In this document: piece after piece, positions 4,136 through 5,552 of the stretch
Layout of the letters: each line of letters starts with the position of its first letter
Position numbering within the stretch: the first letter of the stretch is position 1
Assembly: GCA_029856375.1 (NCBI GenBank)
Contig: JAHQWX010000154.1
Coordinates: forward strand, 1-5,552
Length of the DNA stretch: 5,552 nucleotides
Source: Promethearchaeia archaeon
GTDB lineage: Archaea; Asgardarchaeota; Lokiarchaeia; Sigyniarchaeales; SOKP01
Direction of reading: 5' to 3'
Notes under the pieces: model-generated
What the model was told of the DNA's origin: nothing
What the model saw: the letters and a program-made list of their open reading frames with translations, nothing else
The model's database searches: none
Program-made: the position numbers and the translations under genes

Positions 4136-4813
4136 ATGCCATTAATTATAATACTAGTCGAATCTGGTCTGGAACTCGTCCCAGACGAATTAAAATCTGA
4201 AAAAATCGCAAAAAACAATTACAATCCCAATTATTTTCCTTCTTTAATCCTTGATAACGCGATTTATCACCCAATTATGAAAAAACTACGAAATTACGAG
4301 AAAAGGGGCAGACCTGATATCGTGCATCAGTTCCTTTTAAACGCGCTAGGTTCGCCTTTAAACAAAGAGGGGCATTTGGAACTTTACATACATACTACCA
4401 ACGATGAAATTTTTAAAATAAACCCAGAATTGCGAATTCTGAGAAATTACGAGAGGTTTAAGGGTTTAATGGCGAAACTATTGATTGATAGGGAAATAAT
4501 CCACGACAACGAAACCTTAATATCGGAATACAAGGGAACTCTGAAGGATCTGATAAAAACTGTAGAGCCTAACAGCGTATTGATGTTCTCTAGTAAAAGT
4601 GAATTAGTAAAAGATCCGATTTCTTTATTTCCGAAGGATCCAGAAAAGAAAATTATCGCACTGGTTGGAGGATTTCAAAAAGGAATTATCAGTGATAACT
4701 TATCTGCGATAATTAGCAGCGATAACTTATTATCAATATATCCAAAACCGCTGGATTCTTGGGTTGTGGTCAGTCGAATTATTACCTACTACGAATTGGC
4801 GCTGAAAATTTAA
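4136..4813 (+). CDS. nep1: Nep1 (Emg1), SPOUT rRNA pseudouridine N1-methyltransferase
   Basis: Nep1 methylates N1 of a conserved pseudouridine in the 3' part of small-subunit rRNA (h31 region) using S-adenosylmethionine and is a small-subunit assembly factor. The 225 residues carry the family motifs in order: LIIILVESGLELVP (3-16), RGRPDIVHQFLLNALGSPLN (57-76, the RNA-binding/active-site signature), RNYERFKGLMAKLL (103-116), and the SAM-binding trefoil-knot elements LVGGFQKGII (176-185) and PLDSWVVVSRIITYYE (205-220). Length is usual for archaeal Nep1. The chosen ATG (4136) places ILVESGLELVP as in homologues. It is weakly preceded by TGAG, and an out-of-frame ATG at 4125 opens a 6-codon frame across the start. 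In the protein, SDNLSAI and SDNLLSI (186-201) form a small internal echo. It is the last gene of the yhbY-rnp4-nep1 unit, whose products all act on structured RNA. Confidence 0.96.
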   Translation: MPLIIILVESGLELVPDELKSEKIAKNNYNPNYFPSLILDNAIYHPIMKKLRNYEKRGRPDIVHQFLLNALGSPLNKEGHLELYIHTTNDEIFKINPELRILRNYERFKGLMAKLLIDREIIHDNETLISEYKGTLKDLIKTVEPNSVLMFSSKSELVKDPISLFPKDPEKKIIALVGGFQKGIISDNLSAIISSDNLLSIYPKPLDSWVVVSRIITYYELALKI

Positions 4814-4826
4814 ACCAAATTTTGGT
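4814..4826. repeat. Short palindrome right after nep1
   Basis: ACCAAA (4814-4819) and TTTGGT (4821-4826) are exact reverse complements around a single T, touching the nep1 stop codon. The centre is too tight for a full RNA hairpin; a 4-bp stem with a 5-nt loop is possible. It may be chance. Confidence 0.35.
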
Positions 4827-4869
4827 GAAATTGTAGTTTATTCGTAGCCTAGTAGTCTATTTCTGTAAG

Positions 4870-4879
4870 ATTTATATTA
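4870..4879 (+). promoter_or_regulatory. Candidate TATA element for the flavin oxidoreductase gene
   Basis: ATTTATATTA lies 65 nt before the ATG at 4944 and would start transcription near 4901, leaving room for a leader containing the Shine-Dalgarno at 4935. A second candidate, AATATAAT at 4901-4908, would start near 4931, just before that Shine-Dalgarno. I cannot choose between them. The rest of the 4814-4943 gap is A+T-rich with no gene. Confidence 0.35.
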
Positions 4880-4898
4880 TTTCGTTATTTTATTTTAC
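4876..4898 (+). terminator. T-rich stretch downstream of nep1
   Basis: Several short T runs (TTTCG, TTATTTTATTTTA) follow nep1 by about 60 nt. Archaeal termination often uses such oligo-T sequence without a hairpin, so this may end the yhbY-rnp4-nep1 message. Confidence 0.3.
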
Positions 4899-4934
4899 TC
4901 AATATAATCGTCAAAAAAATACTTTAGATAGGTT

Positions 4935-4940
4935 AGGAAG
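4935..4940 (+). promoter_or_regulatory. Shine-Dalgarno of the flavin oxidoreductase gene
   Basis: AGGAAG lies 3 nt before the ATG at 4944, with AGGA spaced at 5 nt. It is the clearest ribosome-binding site on the plus strand here and fixes this start. The three preceding plus-strand genes lack such a site. Confidence 0.5.
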
Positions 4941-4943
4941 AGA

Positions 4944-5552
4944 ATGATCAAAACAAACATAACCGAAATGTTAGGGATTAAACATCCGATAATCGGTGCG
5001 CCTATGGGGCCTTTTTACACAACAGAAATGTGCGTTGCAATCTCAGAAGCAGGAGGTTTAGGAATGCTTAGCCACACGAACCTCTTTGGTAAGTCCAGCA
5101 TCGACGAGATGAAAAAGAACATGGAATACGTAGTCGAACACACAGATAAACCGTTTGGCTTCAACATTAGAACCGCAAGAATGCAACCTGACGCTCCAAC
5201 TCTCGTTAGACAGATTCCAAAGTTTTTGATGGAAAATCAAAGAGTAAGGGAACAGTGCGTATACGCTATTACAAGCGCGGGTTCTCCAAGAATGTTAGAA
5301 AATAGTAAGTCTTACCAAAAATTGAAAGCAAATGGTGCGCCAATAAAGCATTTTCATGTAGGACCAGCTTTATGGCTCGTTGACAAATGTGTTGCAGCAA
5401 GAGTCGATGGGTTAGTGTGTACTGGAAGCGAAGGTGGAGGCCACCAATCGTACGAAAAAATCAGTACTTTAGTTCTTATACAACAAGTTAGAAAAAAATA
5501 TCCTGATATGCCTTTAATTGCGTGCGGAGGATTTGCGACTGGCGAAGCTCTG
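4944..5552 (+). CDS. Nitronate monooxygenase / 2-nitropropane dioxygenase family FMN protein (cut by window edge)
   Basis: 203 codons of an open frame running off the right edge. It starts MIKTNITEMLGIKHPIIGAP and shows the TIM-barrel FMN pattern of the NPD/FabK-like family: PIIGAPMGP (15-23), EAGGLGMLSH (35-44), PFGFNI (70-75), the SAGSP turn (111-115), HFHVGP (136-141), DGLVCTGSEGGGH (155-167) with the conserved His167, and IACGGFATGEAL (192-203), part of the phosphate-binding region. Family members oxidise alkyl nitronates with bound FMN; many homologues are instead enoyl-ACP or other flavin reductases, so the substrate is not certain. The full proteins are usually 310-370 aa, so about a third is missing. 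It is separated from nep1 by 130 nt with its own promoter candidates and Shine-Dalgarno, so I infer an independent transcription unit unrelated to the ribosome genes. Confidence 0.9.
   Translation, partial: MIKTNITEMLGIKHPIIGAPMGPFYTTEMCVAISEAGGLGMLSHTNLFGKSSIDEMKKNMEYVVEHTDKPFGFNIRTARMQPDAPTLVRQIPKFLMENQRVREQCVYAITSAGSPRMLENSKSYQKLKANGAPIKHFHVGPALWLVDKCVAARVDGLVCTGSEGGGHQSYEKISTLVLIQQVRKKYPDMPLIACGGFATGEAL

Noticed and set aside
4814..4943. Possible small gene or ncRNA between nep1 and the flavin oxidoreductase gene
   Set aside because: Only 130 nt, A+T-rich, no frame of useful length and no convincing stem beyond the 6-bp palindrome after nep1; promoter and T-rich end signals suffice to explain it.
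5058..5240. Minus-strand frame of 60 codons at the right end
   Set aside because: It lies entirely inside the flavin oxidoreductase gene, whose plus-strand frame is open for 203 codons with clear family motifs. No start signal or recognisable protein.

Overview
The window is archaeal, A+T-rich chromosome (roughly two thirds A+T by eye) and is almost entirely coding. The archaeal assignment rests on gene content and gene order: aIF6, L31e, L39e, L18Ae/LX, S19e, PDCD5, prefoldin alpha, FtsY, the RNase P zinc-ribbon subunit Rpp21/Rnp4 and Nep1 occur together only in archaea. The low G+C and the odd L31e would suit several uncultured archaeal lineages (Asgard or TACK relatives among them). I cannot place it more precisely from sequence alone.

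Left part, minus strand (1 to 3371, reading leftwards): rps19e - pdcd5 - rpl39e - rpl31e - eif6 - rpl18a (LX) - pfdA - ftsY, with ftsY cut by the left edge just before its GTPase P-loop. This is the classic archaeal translation/protein-biogenesis cluster. It combines a small-subunit protein, two large-subunit proteins of the nascent-chain exit region (L39e, L31e), the 60S/50S anti-association factor, a chaperone subunit and the SRP receptor. L39e (53 aa) is short and easily missed. Gaps are 11 to 73 nt. AT-rich signals between genes suggest internal promoters or ends, especially around eif6.

A short divergent intergenic region (3372 to 3451) carries a perfect 10-bp inverted repeat and TATA-like elements pointing both ways. 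Rightwards from it runs a second RNA-centred operon, plus strand: yhbY-type RNA-binding protein - rnp4 (RNase P) - nep1 (rRNA pseudouridine N1-methyltransferase). The first two genes start with the same AAAATTTT-ATG context and no Shine-Dalgarno. After a 130-nt AT-rich gap, an unrelated metabolic gene begins (a flavin-dependent nitronate monooxygenase-family protein). It has its own Shine-Dalgarno and is cut by the right edge.

No mobile element, CRISPR, tRNA or rRNA is visible, and no stretch over 300 bases lacks a gene. I do not see a previously undescribed multi-gene system. The most unusual features are: (1) an approximately 80-residue, extremely acidic N-terminal extension on ribosomal protein L31e, (2) evidence that eif6 starts upstream of its first ATG at a non-AUG codon, and (3) the inverted repeat in the divergent promoter between the two ribosome-related operons.
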